Positions 1-12,990 of a stretch of DNA of 64,000 nucleotides are shown one piece after another. The translations under genes and the position numbers were made by a program. The stretch comes from Chaetorhynchus papuensis (Eukaryota > Chordata > Aves > Passeriformes > Rhipiduridae). Location of the stretch: assembly GCA_013396525.1 (NCBI GenBank), contig VWYX01000009.1:9487-73486 (forward strand), read 5' to 3'. How positions within the stretch are numbered: the first letter of the stretch is position 1; every line of letters begins with the position of its first letter. A model generated the notes under the pieces. The model was given only the letters and a program-made list of their open reading frames with translations. It was not told the origin of the DNA and searched no databases.

Positions 1-3000
1 CAAAAACCTGTGACAAATGGGTAGGGAGTATTTCCACAGAACGACACGCTAAGTTGCCCAGTACAATCTTTATGATGTCATTTAAGTTCTTGAAGGTGAT
101 GCCCGGTTAAGTGTGTAACACAGTGTGTTAGAGTGTGTAGCAGCACTTCAAACTCAGGATGCTTCTAGGCTGCATAGAGTATTCTGAAAAAGCAGTCATG
201 GAGAAGTCTCAGACTGTGCCAGCTGCTGAATGAAGAAACTGCCTCCTTAGTATCTATAGCAGAGTGGGGAATATATTAAAACTGGTTTCCAAATGGTGGA
301 GAATAAATTAAAATTTGTTTTCAGATAAAAATATTAGCTGATTTTACGGCTTTTAAAAACAATCTGCTATGAAGTGATTTGACAATAGTTTAGTAACATT
401 GTACTCTCAGAGTTCAGTGTCAACTACTATTCACTATTTGTAGACTTGAGCAGGCATCTTGGAGCCCATGTTTGGAAGGACTGGTGGGCCAACCAGAAAA
501 AGTCCAAAACCAAATAACAAAAATTATTTGAGGTCAGAAATAAAAATAAGAGTGACTGCAAATGAAATGACATTCTTTAAAAGGGAAAAGACATGGAAAG
601 ATACTGCAGTTCCCAAGACCTTGTCGTGAAGAGGAATGGAGCGCTCTGTAGCAGATGGGACATGCAGTTGCAGCCCTAAGCAGCAGAAAGGTCAGACAAT
701 GCAAGGGTTTCCTGGGGGCACCATGGGAAGGCAGCCCCACCATTACAGATCTTTCAAATGAGTTAAAAGTGATCTCTGGATAAAAAGATAAATGACTTCT
801 CAAACTTTCAACACCCTGTCTGGGTATATTTGACATGTACCATGGCCAAGCAACACCAGAACTCCTGCTCTCCCACCAGCTACACCAAACCACTCAATTT
901 TACAGCACATTCTCTGTGCTATCTCCAATGCCAAAAAGGAAAAAAAAAAGGAGAATAAGCTGCTGACAAAATGTAGCAAACTGATGACATTTGATAGAGT
1001 GGGGTGATGAGGATCCATTCTCCTTTTACCTTAATGCTTGAAGAGGCAGCATTTGATGCAGAGCCAGGGTGTGCAAGAAGCACAAATTGTCCTATGGCAT
1101 GGCCTCCAAGAAAGACCAATGCCCAGCCTTCTGCCATGAGGACTTGACAGGTTTCACAGTTCCCACTGCCCTGCCTGTTCTTCTGGGTAAACTCCTCCAC
1201 CCTCATTTGGTGACTATGTGTACTTTTCCCATAGGCTTTCTCCCCTGCATTACACGGCCAGTGAGCTAGAAAACAGTCAGAGACCAGCTGCTTGTCTTTC
1301 ATTACACAGTACTGTCACTCACTTCCACAAACAAAGAAACAAAATGGATGTGATTTCTGCCGCCTGCCAACTACTCTGCTCTGCAGTGCGTAGGTGTGTG
1401 CCCCCTCTCTCCCAAAATCCTCAGCTTCAGTGGCGTTACCCTTCCATGTTCATGCTGGTAACATCAGCACCTCCACGTCTCCTCCACCTACTTGGCACAT
1501 CTAAGAGCTGCCTAGAAAAGGTCAATACCATTCTAACTGCACGCCCTCTCTTTTCAAGAGAATGACATGAGCAAATATTTCATAATCCAGGCCTGAATTA
1601 CTTTACAAATAATTACACCTACCTCTGATAATTCACTGGGGTCAGTGCACTGAAATTTCTGCACAGTTAACAACTGCATTGCTTTAAAGAATTCATTATA
1701 GAACACATTTAAGATGCTGCCAAGACGCAGAAGCGAAGACATTTTCTCAAGATGAAACATGCATGGATTTCATTCCCATCATGCACTATTGGGAAGTCCC
1801 TGAGCAGCAGTTGGGGCTTGCAGGCTGCTCCTTGCAGACAGCAGATTTTACATCACTAAGCGTTGTTATTTCCTAATCTGCTGCCCCTCTACCACCTTCA
1901 GCTTGTGGCTAATCTCCATAGGCAGAAAGGATAAAGATGCAATCTGTAATTTTTTTCCATGTGACCAACATACTTAAGTCATCCCCAAGCCTTTCAAAAC
2001 TAGCTTCACTTTGTTTCTCTAAGTCAGCACTTTGCCAATGCTATAAAAGTTTGAAATAGCTATATTTGGCATCAAAGTCCACAGTTGCATATGGAACTAA
2101 ATGTTAGTCACCAAGAACGAGGTAAGCAGTTAGTGCATTCTGTTTCTATAGGACTGATACCAATGCAGTGGAATGGAGAGGTTAAATGGTTTTTACACAG
2201 TGCAAAGAATCAACAAAACATAGACCTAGCACACAGACATGGACTAAACTTCCACAGATGAGCCCCCTGGGAGGGATGTCCTACAGCCTACTTAATTCCC
2301 TCCTCTTAATATAAGCATGTGAGAAAACCAGGCACTACAAAGCCACTATCTTGGAAGATTCCAGGGCAACTAATATGAAGAAAACAGCATAAAGTCAGAT
2401 GCATGCATGTATTTACATACAGATACAGATCCTTCATAACAAGGATTCTCAAAAATTGCTTCCATCACTTTTATAATATTCTTATTAAAATGTAAAAACA
2501 AGTGACAGCAATGGCTTGCAGGAAAAGGTGATGGGGACTGCTGTACATTACTGAGGCATTTCCACCCCAACAGAATACCCAAGAGGTCAGGTTAAAGTTT
2601 TATGCATGTATCCATATGTACATCCACACACGTACTATAAAGGTGCTCATTCCCACCATGTGCTGGACACTTTCCTAACTGCCCAGGCCCATAAGTCTAC
2701 TCCAGGCCATATAATTAATTCAAGGACATCTGAAGGCAAGAGGCATCTGAAAAAGATGACATGATGTGCTCCTGGGAACTCCTTTGTTTTCGGACCAGTG
2801 TAGGTGTTACAGACTTCACAAGGACAGACAATGTATGAGACAAGGCTAAACTCCATAGGTAAATTCCCCTATGCTTTGTCTTTCCCAGTTTATCTAAGAT
2901 GAAAAAGACACATGAAGAAAATGAAATACAAATGAAGAACAAATCAAGAGAAGACAGCTGTCTTTAGACACCTGGAGCCTATTCCAGAATTTTAATTCTT

Positions 3001-4760
3001 TCACAGCAGACCCCAGGACCACTGCATTTTGCCTCGAGATACTCCATGACTCAGATGTTGAAAGACAAGCAACTGACAAAAGGCAAGAAAAGGGAGGGGA
3101 AAATGTCAAGCTGAGAGTCTCTAGCTAAGGAAGCCTTGATTTCAGCACAACACACTTCAACACACTTTGCCATCTTTACCACTGGCATCTGGGTGATTCC
3201 AGAGAAATAAGCAAGCTTTGGCCCCTCCTCACCCTTTTGCTAAGGAAGATGCTACAAAAGTTCCACTCATCTTCATGTCCTCTATTTTTTCACAAACAAG
3301 AATTACTCCTCTAAGCACTCCTAATGCTGCATCTCACTCTCCAGAGAGTAAATAGGAATAACAGGGAGAAAGAACATAAGGCAACACCTTGAAAACTTGG
3401 AAGAAAAGAAAGGTTTCTGTGCTCAGTTATCTGCAACAGGTTGTTAGCTACTGCTTTCTTCAACTCCAGTACCACTCACTGTAAGGCATGCCCCTTCACC
3501 ATTTATTTGCACCTCTGGAAATGATGTTAATGATGCTTTTACAGCTGGTAGCGTTAAGGTGCCTGGAAGAAAATGGCATTATTGAGAACAACACAAAAGA
3601 CCTTGCCTTCCCTCAGGTCTTAGAAGCATAAGGAAGTTGCAGCAGACACTGCTGCAGGGTTTTCCAAAGCTGCCCAAAAACATATTCCCATGCTGTCACC
3701 CACCCTATGTACCAGAGCAAGGGTTGGGTACAGGGAGCATGGACTACCCACCACATCACTGATATACCTGCTTGCCCACCTTCTCCATTTCTGTGTCACT
3801 AAACCATTGCCTTTTGAAAGCTACCCCACTGTAACACAGGATTAAGACATCCTCCTGGGAATTTCTATACCTGGCTTTTCATCCAAGGTCAGTTATGCCT
3901 AATCCTACATACAGCTTGGTCTGACAGGAGCATTCTGCCACAGCTTCAGGGGATTATCTGCTTGTATTTTTGCTAGATACCAGTGCTGGTAGAAGTGCCA
4001 GGTATCACCTGGCTGCAGTCCCTGGCCTGGCACTGTTGGCACCATGCTGGCATCCAGTCAACCATCAGAAACAAAACTGAGTTCACATGCACAGAAGGGC
4101 AGGGCTTTGTGTTCCCTCCCGAAAGGAATGTGCTACTTGCATAGCGCTTTATGCTTTCCTAATTATTCCACCACCATACGTGAGCTACACTTCATTGGTC
4201 TGTGCCCTTCACAATAGCACTGAAGTAGTTCTGACAAGGCCAGAGTTTTGGCATCTGACTCATGTCAGATGGGACTGGCTACAGATTCAGTCTCTCTACC
4301 TAGTTAAATAATTTTTTTTTCCAGTTGCATTCTCCTCCAGCTGGCCCTCTATGAGCTGTAGGCTATGCTACACTCCTATGTAGCCTGTTTCCTTGCTTGC
4401 ATCAGCAAGCGTGGCACCACGTTCTGGAAAAGACCATAATGGCAGAAGGTGACAAACAGGCACACAATCACTGTGTATCTGGTTTTTGGACAGTATGCCA
4501 AAAGATAAAACTGTACAGAAAAACCTACATGAATAACTCTCCTCTGTATCAAGTCTTTTCTATGCTTATAGGAAGCAAAGCAGGACCTGAAAGAACGTAA
4601 TTATTGTTCTTCAGTGATTTGCTGATCTGGGAAAGGCAGGACCAACACATAAGGACTTCTGAAAATCGGTTTGATGCTTCCACTTGTTCCTTTATGTCTG
4701 GTGAGAAGTCCTTCCCAACCACGTATCTCAGAAGAGCTGGGGACTTTCCCAGAGATGATG
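1..4760. other. Unique AT-rich DNA, no gene recognised
   Basis: I see no transposon, RNA gene or tandem array here. Open frames are short and lack matching splice signals. The only passage that caught my eye is on the minus strand at about 1031-1130. It is an open stretch rich in small and hydrophobic residues that ends at a GTAAAA donor, but its acceptor is poor, so I do not call it an exon. Best read as intron or intergenic sequence. Confidence 0.5.
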
Positions 4761-4838
4761 GGTGAAACAAGAAGCTGCAACAGCTGTGGCAAGGCCTGCA
4801 GTGAGTTCATTCATCTTAAGGTGAATTATGAGAGGACA
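4761..4838 (+). pseudogene. Possible relic of one C2H2 zinc finger
   Basis: Within a plus-strand open frame (4671-5069), the translation at 4776-4838 reads CNSCGKACSEFIHLKVNYER followed by T. This has the C2H2 layout C-x2-C-x12-H-x3-H, with the typical CGKA-x-S start and the conserved Leu, but both zinc-binding His positions are replaced, by Asn and Thr. Just upstream, a GE dipeptide sits almost where the finger linker (TGEKPY) would be, one residue too close. No second finger follows in frame. If real, it is a decayed fragment of a zinc-finger exon and could not bind zinc. A chance match is quite possible, because only one finger unit is present. Confidence 0.25.
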
Positions 4839-7800
4839 TCCCACGGCACTCTCGCTATATTGTTGTCACGACTAGGTATCGGTTGCCATCAGCTTTGTAT
4901 CAGCTCAATGCTGAATGCTTATTCTTCTGCCTGTAAAGAAATGCATGTTGTGATGCTTATTGTTGCCCAACATTTGCCTTGCTCTGGAAATCTCTGCACA
5001 GTTATCAGTCTACTATTTGATGTATCAGTACCCACTATAATAAAAATAGAAAACCAAAAAAACCCATAATGCCAAACATCACTGCATATCATCATTATCA
5101 TAATGAAACATGATTTTTTAATTTTTTTTTACATGTGTGCCAATATTAAATATTGAAGAACAAATCTGGGGAACTCTTGCGCTTGTGTCAATAGTGACAG
5201 CTATGATTGCATTTTGCATAAGGAAGCCTAGTAAATATTGCCATAGCCATAGAAAAAGAGATCCTGAGAAGAAAACGTGAGAGTTTGGAGCAGCCAGAAG
5301 ATTACTTAAAAGCTGCTACTTTACCCATTTTTAATGTATTTTTGAAGAGCAAGAATGTTGGTAGTGCTGCTCCTTTAAGCCTGCAGAAGCACCGCTAGCA
5401 AAGGGGAAACAGAAATAGTTTCTTCATGAATTGTAAGACAGTTCTCATTCTGTCAGCACCTCTTTCTCAATGAAACTGTGGAGGTGATGAGTCCTTTGAA
5501 AATCTCTTCCCCCAAAGCAGAAGGGTGGAATCAGGAACCCTGCTGTATTAATGTTTAAAATGGATGCAATTTAATCACACCAGGGTGATGTTGGAACAGG
5601 AATACATTTTCCCCATACTGTCAAACCCATTACTGTATTACTACTTGGATTTGCTTTCATATATTATATCTAATCTTTCACAAGCCCAAGTACTTGCAAA
5701 TGCATTCAGATAATGCACCCTTGATAAGCATAAGATTGTGTACCTCTCTACCTAAAATGGGGCTGCTTGACATGGAAACGAGGGACACATCTTACGGTAT
5801 GCCCCAGTTTTCACAGGAACCAGAGCTCAAACAAGGAAGGAGTGAGGTTGGAAGATTTTCCCCTGTCAGCTCTGAACACAGCTCCTGTCCAGCCTGCAGG
5901 TACAGCCTGTCAGACGATAGCATGTTCAGTATTTAAATTCTCTCGAAATGCCCATAAAGATAACTCCATTTCTTCGTATTTCCCTCCTCCATATGCACTA
6001 AGGAACTGTGCCACAATGTACTGCAATAAAAAGCCCTAATGAGCTATATCCCCTTGAGATTTCAAAATGTTTGATTTCTTCATTGTTGGTTGATTGTACA
6101 TACTCTGTTTCCACTGAGCCATTAGGTGAGTTCTCTTTCCCTCTTCATAACCACTCTCTTTATTGATTGATCATGCTGATTATCAAATTATTGTATTTCT
6201 CCTTTCCTCTTGAAGAGTGTGGAAGAGGAATATAAGTACCCTCAGGAATTTCACTTGCTCCTCATTGTCCTAAGGCCTCTGGTAGTTTTCAACAGTCCAG
6301 CTGGACACCAAGCTGAACTCCATGGGAAACCAGTGGGGGGAAGCAGTCAGAGCACACATTTGGAGAGAAAAGACCTCCATTCCATTTATGCCCATCACAT
6401 GCAATCATCCCTTCCCTCCTCATAATCCTTGCAGAAGCAATGGTTTCTCACTTAGTACAGTGTCTGGCACAACTTATACCAGATCTCACATGGGCCCTCT
6501 TACATATGACCATATATTTCTTTCTGAAGTTCTCATCATTATGAGTCTAACACAGCTGGACGGACTGAGGTAGCCTCCAAGAGTACAAAATTAGAAGTAT
6601 CCCCTTTTGTTGCTCAGGTGACATAAAGCAGGGCTAACCTGAAAAAAGTGATGATAAAAGCAAGCACTGTAAAAATAAAATAAATGCATAAATAATATAT
6701 ATTCCATCTGATAGGTCTCAGAAAGGATGCAGAGGGCAATATACGATGCAGTGATAAAACGATATGAATTTTTCAGTATTTGAAAATGACTGGGCAGATG
6801 ACATTCCCGTTTGCTGACTCTCCTGAATTCAGAACAATACTGGCCTCGCGGGGATTATCCCTGAAGTTTCCACCAACAGAAAACTACCTTCTACACTACA
6901 AACACCCCACTGCAATATTTAGAGCATACAGCAACTAGTTTAAGGAAAAAAACAAACAAAACCACAAACCTAAATCCTGAAAAACATGGAGTTAAAAATA
7001 AGAATTAATCTACTGCTTGAAAACAAGGCAATGGGCCATTTTTAATTCTTCTCATTGACCTTCTTACATCTAAACCCATCTGCTTCCTCCTGACAAAACT
7101 CAGAGTTGCACTGTGACCCAGACGAAGTAAAAGAACTTTGACTTCAGAAGCATGTAATTATTAACCTTCAGAGTAAGAAGCCAGCTCCTTGTTTTACTAT
7201 GGGACCATGACTGAGGCTCCCAGCTGAGCAGTGACGATGAGAGTTAAACACACCAGTTTGCAGGAATTCTTCCAGTCACTGTTCAACTTTTCTTGTTTTG
7301 GGGGCTTGTAAGTTACTACTGAGTGACTGTAGGAGTAATCTATACAAATGAGGGAATGTGCTGCAAAGTCAAGGCACAACCTTGTTTTTGCCATGCACCC
7401 AAGCTCCTCTCTGTTCTCGGGCTGGAACTTAGATCCCCTCCAGTGCACAATGACCTCTAAGTATGGACATATTTTAGTGGTACAGAGACGTCTGCATTCC
7501 AGTGCCTGCTTCTTCAGAGGCAACAATGATGGAAGGCTATGCAGACACCTCCAAGCAAACTCTGAGAGTCACTTTTATCTGGGAAGAGTGTGCCACATGC
7601 TCTTCCAGCTGGGACTTGGCAGCTGCACTGTTTTTGCCTCCCTGCACTCTACTGCTGCAATTCACTCACAGAAACACCTGCCCCAGGATTGCCAGTGGCC
7701 AGCCCTCCTCAAACTCTTCATCCATTCTGTCCATGCTCCCTTTCACCTGCCCCCTCTCTGGGGAAGAAGTAGGCTTCATCATCCTTCCTCTCCAGACTAA

Positions 7801-8306
7801 CATGCCACCCTTGCTGAGGTATTTGCTCCAAGGCAGGAGGCTTCTGCTGACCAGCCATAGCAGAGCTGATGAGGGTCCACTGCACTTCCAGATCTCCTTC
7901 CCTTAGTACAGTCCTTTCCCCTTCCAACCTGCCCAGTCTTCTCCAAGGTCCTTCACTGCCATGGGGTTAGCCTGTTTTGGGCTCTCACTCAGCCAAACAT
8001 CCTTTATAGTGAAATTAATCTTCACTCCAGTGGTGGATATTCCCATGTGAGTTTTCCATGTGATAAGTTATTTGTGTTAGCTTCTTACCTACAAATACAG
8101 CACTGTACACTCACCGATTCAACACTCCTGTCAACAAAACAACATTTGCAGCAGATGTTAGCAAGAGGTCCCACAACGTCAGGCACATTCTTGTATGCCA
8201 AAATACCAAAAACTCCCATCCTGGGATAAATTATGCACTTGCAAGAAGAAAAATAAAATGAAAAAAAAGTCTGAAAGACCTAACCTGCTTTCACTCTGCA
8301 TTGCAG
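4839..8306. other. Unique DNA, no gene recognised
   Basis: This is AT-rich single-copy-looking sequence. The longest open frame, 150 codons on the plus strand at 7348-7800, has no flanking splice sites and no recognisable composition, and it overlaps other equally long frames, so I treat it as chance. The sequence around 6460-6480 faintly resembles the 3' end of a MIR element, but too little is preserved to call it. Confidence 0.5.
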
Positions 8307-8382
8307 ACGCACAATGCCGGCTGGAAGAGTTAACAAGATTGTCCCAGTTCATTTTCAAGCACAATTCTCGGAGAGGTCAGAG
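8307..8382 (+). CDS. Exon-like block, plus strand (76 nt)
   Basis: A pyrimidine-rich acceptor (CTTTCACTCTGCATTGCAG) precedes the block and a strong donor (CAGAG|GTAAGT) follows it. Two of three frames are open. The more protein-like one begins with two bases completing a codon and gives AQCRLEELTRLSQFIFKHNS and a few basic residues. I recognise no family. The block lies on the strand opposite the better-supported minus-strand exons at 9.2 and 10.0 kb, so it belongs to another transcript or is a chance combination of splice signals. Confidence 0.22.
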
Positions 8383-8827
8383 GTAAGTAATTCCTAGGTT
8401 GTTCTGAGTTGCATAGTAAATGCTTTTCTCAGAGCAATACATGAGAATGCAGACCAGAGGCTCTCCTAGAAGCCTGTCCAACCCATGCTGCCTTGCAAGA
8501 CACACCATCCACTGCACTAATGAGAACGTGTTCTGCCCTCGGGTGGGATGATCCCTCACGTGTGAGACTAACTTTGCCAGAGTACTCGCCACCTGGCAGC
8601 TCTGACACTCCCAGAGGGTCCTTTAAAATTGCGCTAGGAAAAGTGAAAATTCCCATCCTTCTTTCCACGCCTGAAGAGGAAGAGGGCCATAACTCTCCCA
8701 GCTAAGGCCTGGTAACTGCAGGACAAGGTTCGTCTGGGGCCACATGAAGAGTTGCATCCCAGCACTGCAGCATTCCCATATCCTGGAATTTTACAACACT
8801 GGTGCTGCATACCCGGCTGGAACTCAC

Positions 8828-8852
8828 CTTGGGAACTCTGTATGCCTCTGAC
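8828..8852 (-). CDS. Candidate 25-nt micro-exon, minus strand
   Basis: On the minus strand a very strong acceptor (TTTTTCCTCTTACTGTTTTC, then TAAG) and a strong donor (CCCAAG|GTGAGTTC) enclose 25 nt. All three frames are open, so the sequence alone does not fix the frame. If it follows the 9198-9449 exon, which ends between codons, it would read VRGIQSSQ plus one base. Splice-site quality is unusually high on both sides, but exons this short are hard to tell from chance. Confidence 0.22.
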
Positions 8853-9197
8853 CTTAGAAAACAGTAAGAGGAAAAATGAACTGAATGCAAACTGTCCCTT
8901 CTGCAAGCTTATTCTGCAACCAAAGCACAGTGATTCTCCAGATGGCTAAAATGTTTTCTCCCTGGATTTCCTGAGAGACCAAACGAGGCCATGAGAGTAC
9001 TCTTGGGTGGTGGTGGACACGAAATGCACAAAGATACTGAAGACTCTAGGAGTGGCTTATTCTTGGCAAGCTGTGAAAAAAAGTGTTTAGATTTGTAACT
9101 CAAAGGACTGTAAAGTTTTCTGAAGATAGTGCCATCCTCAGAAGGACTCCTGTGGTTAGTTAATATCTAAGAGGTATGTGTGAAATCAGGTCTATAC

Positions 9198-9449
9198 CTG
9201 CAGGTAAGCACGTAGAATTTTCCAATCTCGGTTCATTTTTATTAAACTGGTAGTGATGATGTCACTTCTCCTTTCAGAAAAATATGCACTTAAATATTCA
9301 AGGGATTGAAACAGAGAAGGAGAGGCATCCCACCTTGTTTGTGCCATGGATTTCAAAAGTTTTGAACAGTGGTCTCTCACAGACTGAAAACCTGTAAGTT
9401 TAAGTTGATAAAGCTGAAGGCAGTCCACAAGCAAATACTCTGAACCTTG
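9198..9449 (-). CDS. Candidate internal coding exon (252 nt), unknown protein
   Basis: On the minus strand this block translates to 84 residues without a stop, starting QGSEYLLVDCLQLYQLKLTG and ending WKILRAYLQ. The composition is that of a soluble helical protein: alternating Leu, charged residues and few low-complexity runs. The 3' end is a CTGCAG|GTATAG donor. The 5' boundary is less certain. I placed it at AAATACAG|CAAGG because this gives codon phase 0, but the polypyrimidine tract is weak, and the frame stays open about 15 codons further upstream. Phase 0 at the start matches the phase-0 end of the exon candidate at 10048-10146, about 600 bp upstream in the direction of transcription. 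I do not recognise the family. Confidence 0.45.
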
Positions 9450-10047
9450 CTGTATTTCTAGCTCAGAATCACTATGCACTGAAGCTGCCTTTGAAGATTT
9501 TATCCCCTTTCACAATGTTTTTTTTTCTGTTTTGAATTTCTCTACCAGCCAAGTTTGGCTCTGATGGAAGTAAATTATTAAATTTAAGACTGGTGACTAC
9601 ACACATAGACAGGGAAAATCATGGAAGTGGAAGGGCCATGAAGTGCAGAATACGTACTCTTAATTACTGCTTCATTTGTAGCACAAATGTAAGCTAACTT
9701 TGCTCATTGACATTTTCCTAGTGCCATGTGCTTAGTATACCATGCTCTTCTCAGCAATTTTGAGTCTTTGAGAGGAGTGAGGGATTTTTTTTACTACACT
9801 GAACATATTTTTGCACAGTTATTACTCTAGATAATCACTTTTTTCAGCAATTTCCTACCTCTTACACTTGATAAAATTGCTTTTATCTAAGAAATAGGCT
9901 TTGATCCCTCTGGGAGGAAGAACTGCAGAACTTCAATGTATTGTGCATGGTAAGTAGGATTTCCTGTATCTAAATCCTTTCACAATCCTTCATATTTCAA
10001 ACTGGGAACATCACCAGTTTAGAAATTAAGGTATGAAGGGGCCTTAC

Positions 10048-10146
10048 AATTAACTTGCTGGTTTCCTGAGTACAAAGGTCATCACCATCACCGACTTCAT
10101 ACGTAGACAGAGCCAAAATAGGTATTTCTCTCCCCAAGTCACTCAG
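10048..10146 (-). CDS. Candidate internal coding exon (99 nt), unknown protein
   Basis: The minus strand shows a good acceptor (CCCTTGACATCCTTACATTG, then CAG) and a GTAAGG donor. Between them are exactly 33 codons in phase 0-0, beginning LSDLGREIPILALSTYEVGD and continuing with an acidic stretch. The other two frames meet a stop within the first two or three codons, so the frame is unambiguous if the exon is real. Joining it to the 9198-9449 block keeps the reading frame. I recognise no domain. Confidence 0.42.
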
Positions 10147-12906
10147 CTGCAATGTAAGGATGTCAAGGGACAGTGAGACCACCTCACATCTGGCTGTTTC
10201 TGTTCCCTCACAGCGCTCCATCCGTGTGCAAAAGTAAAAAGTCCATTGCCACCTGCAGAGCAGAGGTTCAGGGGTGTTCCTCAGCCATTTTCTGTGGGAG
10301 GAATAGTGAAATAGGGAAAAACACCATCCCAGCTACAGGCTACACCTGACAACACCTGACATGAAATAGCAGATGGAGTGGGACAGCATCAGAGATACCA
10401 ACAAAGCCCTGCAGCTAGCAAGCCTATGCACCTCAAATACTGCACCCAAGGGAGTGAATTCCCTGGGTTTCATTTATTTCAAGGAGGAGCTGAGTGTTAA
10501 TTATCACAAGTGACTCTTGAGAGAGGGGGGAAGAGGAAGCCACATGAACACACAATTACAGCTCAAAAGCCAGTACTGGTGCTCCTAGTAAATGAATCTG
10601 TCAATGTCCAGAGTACCATGTTTGGATGACAGCCATCATTAACCAGCACATTCGAAATATCACTCACTTCTAATTACCAACTGCTTTGGAAAGTATGATT
10701 GTCAGTCTGTCTAATAAAAATTATTTCACACACATTGTTACTAAGTACAGCATAGATGAAAGCATTTCAAGCCTTTTCCTTTGACAAACAGCCATGATTT
10801 GACAATTCAGATGCAGTCCATACTTATCTAGGCTGTGGTTCAACATAAAAGCTTTTACTGTCCTTCAATTGTCCAAAATATTAGTTAACAGAAGGGATTT
10901 ATTGTGGGGTTTTGGAGGAAATGAAATGGATAGATCTTCTCATGCTGAAAAAGCTCTCACTGCTCAGTGCCGTCACTGAATTTGCTCTGGTCCATGTCAG
11001 TACTATAAACTGGCAATTACACCAGGTATTTGGGATGACAGGCTTTTCAAGTGGGAAATTCAAGAATAGCAGACTTAATTGTTGATGTAAAATATTCCTC
11101 TCCAGCAATTTTTTTTGTAATCTTTAGCATATAACAACTTCTGAAAGCAGATATCCCCTGTAGCTAAAGTTTGCCATTTGTGATGGATAGGACCAAAACA
11201 GTATAGAGCCCCAAACTCCTTTCACATGAGAGATTTTACCCTAGTGACTGACAAGAAAAGAGGCACCTTCCCTATCCTCTCCTAATTCACCTGAGAATGT
11301 GGGTAGGGGTAGTTTATACTGCTCTTGACAGCTTCAGCATTACCTGGAAGTTAGTCAGTGAAATTGTAAGCTTGCTGTGGAAAAGAAGACATAAAAGATA
11401 GGGATTGGCATGCCTGAAAAATACCAGTACCTTTGAATAAGGGAAAGCTGGAGAAATGGGTGCACTAGGGAAAAAAAGCAGAATGAATAACCTTGGCCAA
11501 AGAACAACGTAACAGTGCAGAAATGCAAGAGCAGTGCCACCTTTCAGCAGCAGTAAGTGGTCTGCATGAGGCAGTTCTGGTGGCAAAATAAAGTATCCCA
11601 TAAGCAAGGCACTCCCACGTGGCTTCCCTTTTTGGTCCACACACCACTTGTTTCAGTTAAAAAGTAAATCCATAATATAGGCACTTTACATTCCACTGTA
11701 GCTAAAATAGCACGCCAATTCTTATGAGTATTCTGAGAACATTTTCAGGCCATTTTCTTCTGCAAAAAATGTTTTTCTGCTACTCAGAAGAGTGCTCTAA
11801 AGGCAACCAGGGGAGTATTTGTGTCGTGAAACAGCACAGACTGATGAGGACTGCCTATAATAACCTGCCTCTCGGTGCTGGCTGAGCAGCAGGGCTAGCA
11901 GCCCATGCTGAGCTGCGTGCTGCTGTGTTGGGAAGGCTGTGGCCCCAAGGTGCAGACCAAAGCAGACCCAGGGCTCTACGGCCAAGGTCACCTCAGCAGC
12001 AGAGGTACTGCACGTGGCCTGACTCTATGCAGAGCAATGCACACAAGCTGCCAGCCCTGGATGTCCTGCCAGGCTCACAGGATTAATCAGTAAGCTGAAC
12101 GCTGAGCAGCCATTGTCTGCATGTTTCCCAGAGCCTACGGGTTGCACTGGAAACCAGGATGATTGGAGGTGCTCAAGCAGAGGTATCCTATAGGGATATC
12201 CCATATTTCTGTGGATGCGGGAGGGGTGAATGCTGAGTACTGAAATATCATTCCTTTCAAAGTGTCAAGGGGACACCCAGCAGCTGAGACACTGCTTTCA
12301 GCAGCTATGCCTGAAAGAATAAAATCTTACATAGAAATCTTACATAGTCCTTAAAGAAGAGTTGTGCAGGAACACAGAGGCATTTGGGTTTTTTCCTATT
12401 TCTGAATGTGTAAACTCTAGCCAGTAAACTAATAAAAGCCAGTAAAAGTCTAAACATATACATCTTCAGCATAAACCTGTGAAACCATTTTGAGCTTTAC
12501 AGCTGTACTACTTGGACAGAGATCACTCCATACTTCTTTTTCCCGAGTGTGCTTTGTCTCTTTGTACACAATGTTACTAATCTGTTAAAGGTAAGATTCC
12601 TACAGCATAAAAGGACAACAGCAATCTTGTAATAAGTCCCATTTTGAGGGGGAGGAGAGGGTAGCGTGAAGACAGTTTTGGGTAAAATGCAGTGCCCCAG
12701 GCCACCTCCTGGCCTTTGCAAACACTCATTATTTTTTCCATAGCCTATGTCAGTGGTAAATTTCCTACAGCTGGCATGGCATCCTGTGGGACTCAACAGG
12801 CTGAAGCAAGCCCTCCACAGAACCTCCTCCCACCCTTGTACGTGCTCTGCACTCCACGATAGCCTTGTGGAAGCCTGATTCAGTGCCTCTGCCAGACTAT
12901 TAAAAT
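10147..12906. other. Unique DNA, nothing recognised
   Basis: I found no repeat family, RNA gene or exon-like block here. A 14-bp direct repeat (AAATCTTACATAG core, near 12320-12350) is the only local structure seen. Probably intronic or intergenic. Confidence 0.5.
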
Positions 12907-12990
12907 CTTAAAATCATAGAATGTTAAGGGGTTGGACCCTGAAGTGCATCTAGTCCCAACATCCTCTGCCAAGGGCAGCAGGCTGTATCA
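12907..12990 (-). mobile_element. CR1 LINE 3'-end fragment, minus orientation
   Basis: The plus strand shows the reverse complement of the CR1 tail: a degenerate 'AATCATAGAAT' repeat, then the GGTTGGACCCTGAAGTGCAT block where CR1 tails have the 'ggttggaagggacc' signature, then CAACATCCTCTGCCAAGGGC. Only the last 80 or so bases of the element remain, as expected for 5'-truncated LINE insertions. It has no coding capacity. Confidence 0.7.

Noticed and set aside
1031..1130. Minus-strand open stretch ending at GTAAAA
   Set aside because: The acceptor is poor and the donor non-optimal; the composition is suggestive only.
7348..7800. 150-codon plus-strand frame
   Set aside because: No splice signals, and two other frames over the same bases are also open; composition unremarkable.
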